Shown: positions 54,711 through 63,294, counted from the first letter of the stretch. The stretch: 64,000 nucleotides of DNA from Blastococcus saxobsidens DD2 (GCF_000284015.1 NC_016943.1:3141541-3205540), one strand, 5' to 3'. Notes: a model not told the origin generated them from the letters alone. Made by a program: numbers and translations.

Positions 54711-54752
54711 CGCCCCGACGACGGTATCGGGCGCCCAGCGGCCGCGGGAGGT

Positions 54753-54846
54753 GTGCTTCGTTCTTCCATGTGCTGGTCGAGCAGCATCCCGAGCAGCAGG
54801 GCGAGCGGGTCGCGGCTCAGCAGCTCGTCGGCGGCGGCGTCCTGCC
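54753..54846 (-). repeat. Truncated HhH-GPD 5'-end copy R4
   Basis: It encodes QDAAADELLSRDPLALLLGM then LLDQ and leaves at HMEERST through TGCTTCGTTCTTCCATGTG. It lies just upstream of the SARP gene, in the same orientation. Confidence 0.85.
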
Positions 54847-54957
54847 GACGGCCAGCCTCGCCACCCATCCGGAGCCACAAGGGTCCGGAGACGCGCACCT
54901 CGGCCCGGCGGCTGCCCACGGCGCGCGGGATCACCCGGTGAGAGCGACCCCGCCCGG

Positions 54958-55446
54958 TCAGGCGGGGGGCGCTTGGCGAGCCTCGGCCATGTCCCTGATG
55001 CCGTCGACCGTGGTTTGCATGTTGGCCCGGTGCTCCTCCAGGCGGCGCGCGACGATGCGCTCCTCCTTGTCGGGGTGCGCCTCGATGGCGGTGCTCAGCC
55101 CCGACCGGGCCGGCCCCATCCGCATCCACTGCCGGAGCACGGTGCGCGCGCCGTCCGGCTCGAGAGCGAACCGCCATTCCGCCGACGGGTGCGCGGGGTC
55201 GCCGACCACCCAGCCGAACGCGCGCTCGGGCTGGTGGGCGACGACGGTGCAGGTGGTCTCCCACTCCCCGATCGCCGGATGGGCGCTGCGCCCGACGAAC
55301 CGCTCCTCGTCGAGCCAGCGCACCTCCTGCAGTTCTGCCGAGAACCGCACGGGGGTGCCGATGTCGCTGACCAGCGCCCAGACCTCGGCCACCGGGGCGT
55401 CGACCAGCACCCGCACTTCGACGGTCGGCCCGTCCGCGTACCGCAC
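54958..55446 (-). CDS. SRPBCC superfamily protein
   Basis: The 162-residue START/Bet v1-like fold begins with VEVRVLVDAPVAEVWALVSD, contains ELQEVRWLDEERFVGR and WETTCTVVAHQPERAFGWVV, and ends with a long helix (KEERIVARRLEEHRANMQT). These proteins bind hydrophobic small molecules in a cavity. It follows the F420-type oxidoreductase gene by only 5 bases, so the two are an operon and may share a ligand. The GTG start is close to the upstream stop. Confidence 0.8.
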   Translation of the reverse strand: MRYADGPTVEVRVLVDAPVAEVWALVSDIGTPVRFSAELQEVRWLDEERFVGRSAHPAIGEWETTCTVVAHQPERAFGWVVGDPAHPSAEWRFALEPDGARTVLRQWMRMGPARSGLSTAIEAHPDKEERIVARRLEEHRANMQTTVDGIRDMAEARQAPPA

Positions 55447-55451
55447 GGCGC

Positions 55452-56483
55452 TCAGCCCCGCTGCCCGGCGGGCTCGGCGCACAGCTCCAGCAGCGTGCCG
55501 AGGGTGGTCAGCCGGTCGTCCAGCGACCCGGTGAGCTTGGCCTGGAGAGTGGTCACACCGGCGGCGCGGTAGAGGGCGATCCGTTCGCGCAGCACCTCCC
55601 GGGGGCCGAGCAGGTTGGTGCGCCGGCCGATGTCCAGCGGAACCCGGTCGGCCGCTCCTTCCCGGTCGCCGGCCAGCCACAGCTCCTGCACCGCGCGGAC
55701 GTCGTCGCCGTAGCCCTGTCGCTCGAAGGCGGCGTTGTAGAAGTTCCGGGTGCGGTTGCCCATCGCACCGATGGTGAAGGCGTAGCCGCGGGCGTGCCGA
55801 CGGGCGGCCTCCTCCTCGTCGCCGGTGACCTCCACGCCCACCGGGACGACGATGTCCAGGTCGGCCACGGAGCGCCCCGCCCGGGCGGCTCCGGCGGCCA
55901 GCGGCTCGAGGAACGCGGCGGCCGTCTCGGGCATGAACGCGTTGGCCAGCCAGCCGTCGGCGAGTTCGCCGGTCAGGGCGAGGTTCTTGGGACCCATCGC
56001 GGCCAGGTAGACCGGCACCGCGACCGGCGGGGCCATCGACCTGATCGCCCGGCCGGCGCTGTCGGGCAGCGGCAGCGGGTACACAGCACCGTCGTGCACG
56101 AGGCGTTCCCCGGCGGTGATCGTGCGCAGGATCTCGATCGTCTCCCGGGTCATCGCCAGGGGTGCGTCGAAGCGCACGCCGTGCCAGCCCTCCATCACCT
56201 GGGGGCCGCTGGTGCCGAGGCCGAGCAGGAACCGGCCGCCGGACAGCGCCTGCATCGACATCGACGACATGGCCAGTAGCGCCGGTGTGCGTGCACCGAG
56301 CTGGGCGATGCCGGTCGCCAGCCGGATCCGACTGGTCCTGGCGGCGAGGTAGGCCAGTGGGGTGAAGGCGTCGTACCCCCACGCCTCGGCCAGCCAGACC
56401 GAGTCCGCACCGAGGCGCTCGGCCTCCAGGACGAACGCCAGATCGTCCTCGCCGACACCGCTGACCGCGACCGCTATCCGCAT
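55452..56483 (-). CDS. LLM class F420-dependent oxidoreductase
   Basis: The 343-residue luciferase-like TIM barrel has the text RLGADSVWLAEAWGYDAFT, TGIAQLGARTPALLAMSSM, GRFLLGLGTSGPQVMEGWHG and VPVYLAAMGPKNLALTGELA, which matches the F420-dependent LLM class of actinobacteria more than FMN luciferases. It would use F420 to reduce or oxidise a small substrate. It is divergent from an HxlR-type regulator with a 53-bp gap, and followed by an SRPBCC gene. Confidence 0.88.
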   Translation of the reverse strand: MRIAVAVSGVGEDDLAFVLEAERLGADSVWLAEAWGYDAFTPLAYLAARTSRIRLATGIAQLGARTPALLAMSSMSMQALSGGRFLLGLGTSGPQVMEGWHGVRFDAPLAMTRETIEILRTITAGERLVHDGAVYPLPLPDSAGRAIRSMAPPVAVPVYLAAMGPKNLALTGELADGWLANAFMPETAAAFLEPLAAGAARAGRSVADLDIVVPVGVEVTGDEEEAARRHARGYAFTIGAMGNRTRNFYNAAFERQGYGDDVRAVQELWLAGDREGAADRVPLDIGRRTNLLGPREVLRERIALYRAAGVTTLQAKLTGSLDDRLTTLGTLLELCAEPAGQRG

Positions 56484-56524
56484 GAGGGCGAACGTAGCGG
56501 GGTGAGTTCCTTCGAGCAACGCAC

Positions 56525-56530
56525 TACGCT
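56525..56530 (+). promoter_or_regulatory. -10 box for a leaderless HxlR-type regulator transcript
   Basis: TACGCT is 6 bases before the GTG at 56537. It lies in the short gap shared with the divergent oxidoreductase gene. Confidence 0.5.
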
Positions 56531-56536
56531 GTCGTC

Positions 56537-57037
56537 GTGACGCGCACTGACACGTCGGCCTGGCCCTGCACCATCGCCCGGGCCGTCAACATCCTCGGGG
56601 ACGGCTGGAACCTCCTGGTCATCCGCCAGGCCTGCCTCGGGATCCGGCAGTTCGAGGAGTTTCAGCGAGCCCTGGGCATCGGCCGCAACATCCTGGCCGG
56701 GCGGCTGGCCCTCCTCGTCGACGAGGGGTTGCTGCGCCGGGTGGAGTACCAGCAGCGGCCGGTGCGCCACGAGTACCGGCTGACCGACAAGGGCCGGGAG
56801 GTCTACCCGGTCCTGGCGGCGATGGCGGCCTGGGGCGACCGCTGGCTGACCGGCCCGGAGGGCACCCCGCTCGTGCTGCACCACACCACCTGCGGCTGCG
56901 ACATGCATGCCGTCGTCATCTGCAGCGAGTGCGAGCACGCCCTCGACATCCGCCAGGTCCGTGCCCAGGCCGGTCCGGGCCACCCGGAGCAGGCCGCCAC
57001 CACTGCCGCCGCTGCACGAGGTGACGGGGCCGGCTGA
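56537..57037 (+). CDS. HxlR family winged-helix regulator
   Basis: The 166-residue HxlR/MarR-like regulator has the conserved WPCTIARAVNILGDGWNLLVIR opening (quoted ends: WPCTIARAV, GDGWNLLVIR), FEEFQRALGIGRNILAGRL and the wing YRLTDKGREVYPVLAAM. After the domain comes a Cys-containing tail (HHTTCGCDMHAVVICSECEH) that could bind metal or sense redox. As it is divergent from the LLM-SRPBCC operon by about 53 bp, it probably regulates it. Confidence 0.88.
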   Translation: MTRTDTSAWPCTIARAVNILGDGWNLLVIRQACLGIRQFEEFQRALGIGRNILAGRLALLVDEGLLRRVEYQQRPVRHEYRLTDKGREVYPVLAAMAAWGDRWLTGPEGTPLVLHHTTCGCDMHAVVICSECEHALDIRQVRAQAGPGHPEQAATTAAAARGDGAG

Positions 57038-57060
57038 CGACGTCGGCGTCCTGGGCCACA

Positions 57061-57080
57061 CCGCCGGTGGGCACCGGCGG
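57061..57080. terminator. Bidirectional hairpin between HxlR and SnoaL-like genes
   Basis: CCGCCGGT and ACCGGCGG form an 8-bp perfect stem around GGGC, between two convergent genes. Confidence 0.5.
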
Positions 57081-57091
57081 GAACGAGACCG

Positions 57092-57454
57092 TCAGATCGC
57101 CTCGACCGTGTAGTGGATGGTCTGGGCGACGATCCACCCGTCCTCGATGACGAAGGAGTCAGCGCCGTCCCTGACGCGGGCGCGGTCGCTCTCGGCGGTC
57201 CACTCCAGGAAGGCGAGCCGTCCGTCGACAAGCGCAGTGGTGTAGGTGAAGGGCGCGTCAGGGAGTTCCGCGGCCAGCAGCCGCGCGAGTTCGCGCACTC
57301 CGTGGTGGCCACGGAACACGCCCCGCCGTTCCAGCACGACGCATCCGGGTGCGACGTTGCGCGCGATGTCGTCCTCGAAGCGGTGCTCGCCGGCCAACCG
57401 GAGATGGTCGGCGAAGACCTCTTCGGCCGAGCGACCCCGCAGGTCCTCCGTCAT
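57092..57454 (-). CDS. SnoaL-like NTF2-fold protein
   Basis: This 120-residue NTF2-superfamily protein has the helix EEVFADHLRLAGEHRFEDDI, then VVLERRGVFRGHHGVRELA, FTYTTALVDGRLAFLEWTA and IVAQTIHYTVEAI strands forming the cone-shaped cavity. Such folds include polyketide cyclases and isomerases but most are uncharacterised; no catalytic residue is certain. The ATG has GGGAG upstream. It stands alone, convergent with the HxlR-type gene. Confidence 0.8.
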   Translation of the reverse strand: MTEDLRGRSAEEVFADHLRLAGEHRFEDDIARNVAPGCVVLERRGVFRGHHGVRELARLLAAELPDAPFTYTTALVDGRLAFLEWTAESDRARVRDGADSFVIEDGWIVAQTIHYTVEAI

Positions 57455-57598
57455 GTGCACTCCCTTCCGTCGGCGCCACCCAGCGGAGCTGGGCGGCCAT
57501 GTCCTCCGGCGTGCGGACCACAGGCCGAGGCGTGCGCGGCGAACGCGGCCACCGGCCCGCGCCCCCCGTCCCGGTGTGGCCCACGGATCACGGCGACG

Positions 57599-57715
57599 TC
57601 ACGCACGGCCCTCCTCCCCGGTGCTGCCGGCGAGGGGCAGGCGCAGCGCCTCCGGCACCGACGGGTACCGCCGCAGGCCGCCCCGGGAGCCGATCACGTG
57701 CTCGTCGGGAACCAT
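57599..57715 (-). CDS. Possible 38-residue ORF after the SDR gene
   Basis: An ATG 15 bases downstream of the SDR stop gives a 38-residue peptide (VPDEHVIGSRGGLRRYPSV, then PEALRLPLAGSTGEEGRA). The composition is protein-like but there is no clear ribosome-binding site or family. It may be a downstream fragment rather than a gene. Confidence 0.3.
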   Translation of the reverse strand: MVPDEHVIGSRGGLRRYPSVPEALRLPLAGSTGEEGRA

Positions 57716-57729
57716 GCTCGCGCGCCGGC

Positions 57730-58704
57730 TCAGCGATCGCCGGCCCGCCGGACCGCACCGGCGATCCCGGCCGCGGCGGCGACCCCACCCGCACCCACGG
57801 CTGCTCGAGCCAAGCGGTTGCGCCAGCCGCCGCGCACCCCGTCGAGGTCCGGTTGCGGTGTGAACAGGTTCCCGTCGTCGTGCGATGCGGGTTCCTTGCC
57901 GAGGGCCACCAGGCGCATCGCCAGTGGGGCCAGCTCGCTGTACGTGCGCGGCAGCAGCCCGTGCCCCCACGAGGCGACGTGGTGCAGTTGGCCGACCGTG
58001 ACCTCCCGGCGTGGGTGCTCCGCGCAGCGCACGACGGCCCGGGCCGCCCGCGTGGGCGACGAGACCGGGGGCACCGGCTTGATCTCGCGCCCGGTGTAGT
58101 TCGCCGCGTGCCGGAAGATGGGCGTGTCGATCGAGCCGGGCAGCACCACGCAGACGTGGATCCCCCGGTCGCTCTTGAGCTCCTGGCGCAGGACCTCGGA
58201 GAACCCCAAGATCCCGAACTTGCTGGTCGCGTAGGCGCTGACGTACGGCGAGGTCATCCGGGCGTAGAGCGAGGCGAGATTGATGATGACGCCGCGGCCC
58301 TGCCGCCGCAGCACCGGCAGCGCCGCCCGCGCGCCCTGCATCGTGCCGAGGAGGTTCACCTCCATGATGCGGCGCTGCGCCTCGACCGGCACCTCCCCGA
58401 TCGCGCCGTAGGCCATGACGGCCGCGGCGTTCACCCAGACGTCGATGCGGTCGAACTGCTCGACCGCGCGCCGGGCCAGCTGCTCCACCGCATCGCTGTC
58501 GGCGACGTCGGTCGGCACGGCGACGGCCTGCACGCCCGCCGACCGGCACTCGGCCGCTGCCTCGTCGAGCGACGGGCCGCCGCGCGCGGCCAGGACGACG
58601 TCGGCCCCTTTCTCGGCGAACCGCTGCGCGGCGGCCCGGCCGATACCGCTCGACGCTCCGGTCACGACCACCGTGGCGCCGCGGAGGTCGACGCCCCGCC
58701 TCAC
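57730..58704 (-). CDS. Short-chain dehydrogenase/reductase
   Basis: The 324-residue SDR has the NAD(P) loop VVTGASSGIGRAAAQ near residue 14, VWVNAAAVMAYG, the catalytic Ser in INLASLYARMTSPYVSAY and the YxxxK in AYATSKFG. Beyond residue 250 it has a 70-residue extension ending in a hydrophobic Ala/Gly helix (AVGAGGVAAAAGIAGAV) that may be a membrane anchor. It is translationally coupled to the zinc dehydrogenase upstream (GTGA overlap), suggesting a two-step oxidation or reduction. Confidence 0.88.
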   Translation of the reverse strand: MRRGVDLRGATVVVTGASSGIGRAAAQRFAEKGADVVLAARGGPSLDEAAAECRSAGVQAVAVPTDVADSDAVEQLARRAVEQFDRIDVWVNAAAVMAYGAIGEVPVEAQRRIMEVNLLGTMQGARAALPVLRRQGRGVIINLASLYARMTSPYVSAYATSKFGILGFSEVLRQELKSDRGIHVCVVLPGSIDTPIFRHAANYTGREIKPVPPVSSPTRAARAVVRCAEHPRREVTVGQLHHVASWGHGLLPRTYSELAPLAMRLVALGKEPASHDDGNLFTPQPDLDGVRGGWRNRLARAAVGAGGVAAAAGIAGAVRRAGDR

Positions 58705-59885
58705 GGCTTGAGCACGACCTTGATGCAGCCATCCTCCTTGTTCTTGAAGATCTCGTAGCCGTGCGGGGCCTCGTCGAGCGAGAGCTTGTGCGTGGTGAGG
58801 TCCTCGGCGCCCAGCGGATCGGCGTCGTCCTGCAGCGCCGGCATGATGTCGTCGATCCAGCGCTTGACGTGGGCCTGGCCCATGCGCATGGTGACGCCCC
58901 TGTCGAACAGCTGCATCATCGGCATCGGGTCGGCCTCGCCGCCGTACACGCCGATCAGCGACACCGAGCCGGCGCGGCGGACGGAGTCGAACGCCGTGCG
59001 CATGGCCGCCATCCGGTCGATCCCGAATGTCTCCGTCGCCTTGCGCGCCAGCGGGTCGGGCAGCGTGCCGGCGGCCTTCTGGGCGAATTCCTGGAACGGC
59101 GTGCCGTGCGCCTCCATCCCGACCGCGTCGACGACGCCGTCGGCACCGCGCCCGCCCGTGAACTCGTGGATCGCGGCCGGGACGTCGTCGACCTCGTTCT
59201 CGTCCAGCACCGTGATCCCGTGCCGGCGGGCCATCTCCAGGCGCTCGGGGACGCTGTCCACGGCGATGACCTGCTCGGCCCCCAGGTACTTCGCGATCCG
59301 CGCGGCGAACTGGCCGACCGGGCCGAGCCCGATGACCGCACACGTGCTGCCCTCGCCGACGTCGGCGTACTTCACCGACTGCCAGGCCGTGGGCAGGATG
59401 TCGGACAGGAACAGCCACCGCTCGTCGGCGTGCTCCTGCGGCACCTTGATCGGGCCGAACTGCGCCTGCGGGACGCGCAGGTACTCGGCCTGCCCGCCCG
59501 GCACCTGGCCGTAGAGCTTCGTGTAGCCGAACAGCGCCGCGCCCTTGTCCTGCTCACGGACCTGCGTGGTCTCGCACTGGGCCATGTAGCCGTGGGTGCA
59601 CATCCAGCAGTGCCCGCAGGAGATGTTGAACGGGATCACCACCCGGTCACCGGGCTTGACGTGCGTGACCTCCGACCCGACCTCCTCGACGATCCCCATC
59701 GGCTCGTGGCCGATGATGTCGCCCTTGTCCAAGTACATCCCGAGGACGTCGTAGAGGTGCAGATCCGATCCGCAGATCGCCGTCGACGTCATCCGCACGA
59801 TCGCGTCGGTCGGTTCCCTGATCACCGGGTCGGGCACCGTCTCCACCGAGACCTTGCCCGTCCCCTGCCATGTCAGCGCCTTCAT
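58701..59885 (-). CDS. Zinc-dependent alcohol/formaldehyde-type dehydrogenase
   Basis: The 394-residue medium-chain dehydrogenase has catalytic zinc ligand Cys38 in TAICGSDLH, HEPMGIVEEVG with the next ligand, and the structural zinc set in SCGHCWMCTHGYMAQC. The NAD loop is AVIGLGPVGQFAARIA near residue 180. It resembles the glutathione-independent formaldehyde dehydrogenase-like branch, but the substrate is unknown. It begins an operon with the SDR gene. The ATG has a weak upstream site, within a spacer of 260 bases to the next gene. Confidence 0.9.
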   Translation of the reverse strand: MKALTWQGTGKVSVETVPDPVIREPTDAIVRMTSTAICGSDLHLYDVLGMYLDKGDIIGHEPMGIVEEVGSEVTHVKPGDRVVIPFNISCGHCWMCTHGYMAQCETTQVREQDKGAALFGYTKLYGQVPGGQAEYLRVPQAQFGPIKVPQEHADERWLFLSDILPTAWQSVKYADVGEGSTCAVIGLGPVGQFAARIAKYLGAEQVIAVDSVPERLEMARRHGITVLDENEVDDVPAAIHEFTGGRGADGVVDAVGMEAHGTPFQEFAQKAAGTLPDPLARKATETFGIDRMAAMRTAFDSVRRAGSVSLIGVYGGEADPMPMMQLFDRGVTMRMGQAHVKRWIDDIMPALQDDADPLGAEDLTTHKLSLDEAPHGYEIFKNKEDGCIKVVLKP

Positions 59886-60146
59886 CACGTCACTCCGTCC
59901 AGTCGGTGTCTCCGTCGGAAGACCGGTACCACCGTGGGCGCTACCCGGCACCGGGAACGACATGCGGTCCGGACCGGACGGGAACATGTCGGTCCCGTGA
60001 CGACCGTCGCCCTCGGTCCGGCGACACGGCGACCGCGACCACCGCGAAAAGTGCGAGCGACGACGGCCGGTCGCCCTCGTGGCGCAGATGGCAGGGCAGG
60101 GCGAGGCGGCATCCGCCGCCTTGCCCTGCCCTGCGTTCCGGAGCGG

Positions 60147-60518
60147 TCAGTCGTCGTCGTCCTCGACGGAGACGACGGTGAACGACTCGTCGAGCGCGAC
60201 CTCGACGAAGCTGCCGTCGTCGAGCCGGACCTCGACCTCGTAGCCGGTGTCGCCCTCGTCGGCGACCTCGACCTCGGTGACGGTCCCCGCGCCGGCCGCT
60301 TCGAGGGCGGCGGCGCCGGCCTCGTCGCGGTCCGGTCCGGTGACCTGCTCGTCCTCCTCGCCGGCGTCGTCCTCGGGCACCTCGGTGCCGTCCTCGCCGA
60401 CGACGGCGTCTGCCTGCGGAGGAGCGTCGTTCTCCGCCTGTGCGATCTGCGTCCCGCCGATGACCACCGCGGCGAGGGCCGCGGCGCCGAGGGTGGCGCC
60501 CTTGACCTTGCTGTTCAC
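60147..60518 (-). CDS. Small secreted acidic protein, PepSY-like (distal)
   Basis: The 123-residue protein has a signal-peptide-like start (residues 1-28, GATLGAAALAAVVIGGTQIA, ending AQA), an acidic linker and a PepSY-like domain with DEAGAAALEAAGAGTVTEVE and YEVEVRLDDGSFVEVALDES. It ends in a run of Asp. It is a paralogue of the next gene, 48 bases away, and both are divergent from a two-component system. The likely location is extracytoplasmic; a sensing-interference role is inferred. Confidence 0.75.
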   Translation of the reverse strand: MNSKVKGATLGAAALAAVVIGGTQIAQAENDAPPQADAVVGEDGTEVPEDDAGEEDEQVTGPDRDEAGAAALEAAGAGTVTEVEVADEGDTGYEVEVRLDDGSFVEVALDESFTVVSVEDDDD

Positions 60519-60566
60519 GTCGTCTCCTCCAGGGTCGGTTGCTGCGTGGCTCCGGTGCGGCGGCGA

Positions 60567-60899
60567 TCAGTCGTCGTCGCCGGGATCCTCGCCGTCGCGC
60601 TCGTCGCCGAGCACGGTGAAGTCCTCGTCGAGGTGGACGTCGACCTGACCGCCGTCGTCGAGGGTGACCTCGACCTCGTAGTAGCCCTCCTCGTCGCCGA
60701 CCTCGGTGTCGGTGACCTCGCCCTCGCCGAGATGTCCGAGGGCGGCCTCGCTGGCCTGCTCCAGGGCGTCGCCGGTGATGGCGACGTCGGGGCGCGCGTC
60801 CTCGTCGTCACCTGCGGTGGCGAGGGCCACGCCACCCCCGCCGGCCAGCACGAGGACGGCCGCGGCACCGCCGAAGGTCCATCGGGTGCTCTTCTTCAT
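60567..60899 (-). CDS. Small secreted acidic protein, PepSY-like (proximal)
   Basis: The 110-residue paralogue of the preceding protein has KKSTRWTFGGAAAVLVLAGG as signal or anchor, then DALEQASEAALGHLGEGEVT and YYEVEVTLDDGGQVDVHLDE, and an acidic tail (DGEDPGDDD). The ATG has GGAGGAGAC-type sequence upstream. It lies back to back with the response regulator gene with a 168-bp gap; PepSY proteins beside OmpR/histidine kinase pairs often belong to the same regulon. Confidence 0.75.
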   Translation of the reverse strand: MKKSTRWTFGGAAAVLVLAGGGGVALATAGDDEDARPDVAITGDALEQASEAALGHLGEGEVTDTEVGDEEGYYEVEVTLDDGGQVDVHLDEDFTVLGDERDGEDPGDDD

Positions 60900-61067
60900 G
60901 TCTCCTCCAGGATTCGGGATGAACCCCTCGTCGGGGGCAACACCCAGTGTCGACCGGTCCCGCTGAGCGGATGCTGAGAAGCGGGGAGGAACCGGCCCGT
61001 CCCTCTCAGCTGCTTCTCAGCACCGGTCTGGCAGAACGGACACTGACGCTCGAAGGGAGGTGCGCGG

Positions 61068-61745
61068 GTGCGGGTGCTGGTGGTCGAGGACGAGCGGAAC
61101 CTGGCGGCCGCCGTGGCCCGTGGCTTGCACGCCGAGGGCTTCTCGGTGGACGTCGCCGGCGACGGCGTGACCGGTCTGGACCGGGCGCTGCTGGGCGGCT
61201 ACGGCGCCATCGTCCTGGACATCATGCTGCCGGGCCGCTCCGGGTACGACGTGCTGCGCGAGCTCCGGGCCCGCCAGGTGTGGACGCCGGTGCTGATGCT
61301 GACGGCGAAGGACGGTGAGTACGACATCGCCGATGCCCTCGACCTGGGCGCCGACGACTACCTGACCAAGCCGTTCCCGTTCGTCGTCCTGGTGGCCCGG
61401 CTGCGTGCACTCGTGCGGCGGGGAGTCCCCGAGCGACCGGCGCAGCTGGTCGTGGGCGACCTCGTCCTGGACCCGGCCGCGCACCGGGTGCGGCGCGGGG
61501 ACACCGAGCTGTCGTTGACCGCCCGGGAGTTCGCGCTGCTCGAGCACCTGATGCGGCGCGCGGGTGACGCAGTGGCGAAGTCCGAGCTGCTGGCCGAGGT
61601 GTGGGACGAGAACTTCGCCGGCGACCCGAACATCGTCGAGGTCTACGTCGGCTACCTCCGGCGCAAGATCGACGCCCCCTTCGGCTGCACGAGCATCGAG
61701 ACCGTGCGCGGCGTCGGCTACCGCATCGAGGCCACCGGCGGATGA
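61068..61745 (+). CDS. OmpR/PhoB-family response regulator
   Basis: The 225-residue regulator has a receiver domain with Glu7/Asp8, phospho-acceptor Asp51 in IVLDIML, the Thr/Ser in MLTAKD and Lys in YLTKPF. The winged-helix effector contains ELSLTAREFALLEHLMRRAG and VEVYVGYLRRKID with the recognition helix. It is coupled to the kinase gene by an ATGA overlap. It may control the divergent PepSY-like genes. The GTG start follows GAAGGGAGG. Confidence 0.94.
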   Translation: MRVLVVEDERNLAAAVARGLHAEGFSVDVAGDGVTGLDRALLGGYGAIVLDIMLPGRSGYDVLRELRARQVWTPVLMLTAKDGEYDIADALDLGADDYLTKPFPFVVLVARLRALVRRGVPERPAQLVVGDLVLDPAAHRVRRGDTELSLTAREFALLEHLMRRAGDAVAKSELLAEVWDENFAGDPNIVEVYVGYLRRKIDAPFGCTSIETVRGVGYRIEATGG

Positions 61746-63124
61746 ACACCACCCGACGACCGCGCGGCCTGACCGGGTGGGTGCGAAGTCGCTCCCTGCG
61801 CGCGCGGCTGACCACGGCCGCGGTCGTGGTCATCGCAGCAGCGATCACGCTGGCAGCGGTGCTGCTCACCGTCCGGCTCGAGTCGGCGCTGCTGGCGAGC
61901 GTGGACGAGGCCGCCCTCGACCGGGCCGAGCGGGTAGCCGCGACGATCACCTCCGGCAGCTCGGCGGAGTCGTCGCTCGCCGGCGACGACGACGAGGTCG
62001 TCCACGTCGTCGACGAGGATGGAGCCGTCCTGGCCTCCTCCGTGGAGCTGCCGGACGGCCGGCCGCTGCTGAGGGCCCCGGCAGGCACCGGCCTCGAACT
62101 GGTCACCCAGCAGGGGCTCGCCCTGCCCGGTGAGCAGGACGAGCCCTACCGCGTGCTCACCCTCCCGGTCACCGCACCGGACGGGCAACGGGTCCTCGTC
62201 CAGGTCGGGCTACCGCTGGACGACGCCGAGGAGAGCGTCGAGGAGCTGGTCTCCGCGCTCGCCATCGGCGCGCCGGCGGTGGTCGTCGTCCTCGCCGTCC
62301 TGACGTGGCTGCTGGCGGGTCGGGCGCTCCGCCCGGTGGAGGCGCTGCGCCGGCAGGCCGCCGACATCCCCGGCGACGCGCTGGACCGGCGGCTCGCCGT
62401 CCCCGCCGGCGGAGACGAGCTCGCCCGGCTCGCGGTCACGTTCAACGCGCTGCTCGGCCGGGCCGAGGCCGCCATCCGACGACAGCGGGAGTTCGTCGCC
62501 GACGCCGCCCACGAGATCCGCAGCCCCCTGGCGTCCCTGCGCACGCAACTGGAGGTCGCCGCGCTGCACGACGACCCGTCGTGGCGCAATCAGCTTCCGG
62601 CGCTGACCGAGGACGCCCAGCGACTGTCCCGGCTGGTCGACGACCTCCTCCGCCTGGCCAGGATCGACGCCCGTGTGCCCCTCGCCCGCGACGAGGTCGA
62701 CCTCGACGAGCTCGTCCTGGAGACGGTCGGTCGCGTCCGTGCGCACACCGCGCTGCGCCTCGACACCTCCGCGGTCTCCGGCGCCCGGATCATCGGCGAC
62801 CGGGACGCGCTCACCCGCGTCGTCCAGAACCTGCTCGGGAATGCGCTCCGGCACGCCGGCACCACCGTGGCCGTCGCGCTGACCGCGACCGACCGGGCGC
62901 TGCTCACCGTGACCGACGACGGCCCTGGCATCCCCGTCGATCAGCGGGAGCGCGTGTTCGACCGCTTCACCCGCCTCGACGACGCCCGCAGCCGCGACGC
63001 CGGCGGAACTGGCCTGGGCCTGGCCATCGTCCGCGACGTCGTCCTGCAGCACGGCGGAGAGGTCAGCATCGAGGACGCCGCCCCCGGTGCCCGGTTGCTC
63101 ATCCGCCTTCCGCTCGCCGGCTGA
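61742..63124 (+). CDS. Sensor histidine kinase
   Basis: The 460-residue membrane kinase has a first helix at about residues 24-46 (TAAVVVIAAAITLAAVLLTV) and an extracytoplasmic sensor of about 125 acidic-rich residues. A second helix is near 175-195 and a HAMP region follows. The dimerisation-phosphotransfer box is FVADAAHEIRSPLASLR, and the ATPase has N-box NLLGNALRHAG, DDGPGIP and GGTGLGLAIV. It phosphorylates the preceding regulator. The signal is unknown; the nearby secreted acidic proteins are candidate partners. Confidence 0.93.
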   Translation: MNTTRRPRGLTGWVRSRSLRARLTTAAVVVIAAAITLAAVLLTVRLESALLASVDEAALDRAERVAATITSGSSAESSLAGDDDEVVHVVDEDGAVLASSVELPDGRPLLRAPAGTGLELVTQQGLALPGEQDEPYRVLTLPVTAPDGQRVLVQVGLPLDDAEESVEELVSALAIGAPAVVVVLAVLTWLLAGRALRPVEALRRQAADIPGDALDRRLAVPAGGDELARLAVTFNALLGRAEAAIRRQREFVADAAHEIRSPLASLRTQLEVAALHDDPSWRNQLPALTEDAQRLSRLVDDLLRLARIDARVPLARDEVDLDELVLETVGRVRAHTALRLDTSAVSGARIIGDRDALTRVVQNLLGNALRHAGTTVAVALTATDRALLTVTDDGPGIPVDQRERVFDRFTRLDDARSRDAGGTGLGLAIVRDVVLQHGGEVSIEDAAPGARLLIRLPLAG

Positions 63125-63215
63125 ACCCCACCGCTCAGTTGGCTGCGGCGCCCGTCGTAGAGAGACGGCGTGGCCCTCCCGGGTGACGCGCGCGCCGGGG
63201 CGCCCGGCCGCTCCA

Positions 63216-63294
63216 CTGCTTCGTCGACGCATGTGCTGGACCAGCAGCATCCCGATCAGCAGCGCCAGCGGGCCGCGGCCGAGCAACTCGCCGT
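63216..63294 (-). repeat. Truncated HhH-GPD 5'-end copy R5
   Basis: It encodes LGRGPLALLIGMLL and leaves at VQHMRRRSS through CTGCTTCGTCGACGCATGTG. It is the most diverged copy (LLVQ instead of LLDQ) and the shortest on the right side. Confidence 0.75.
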
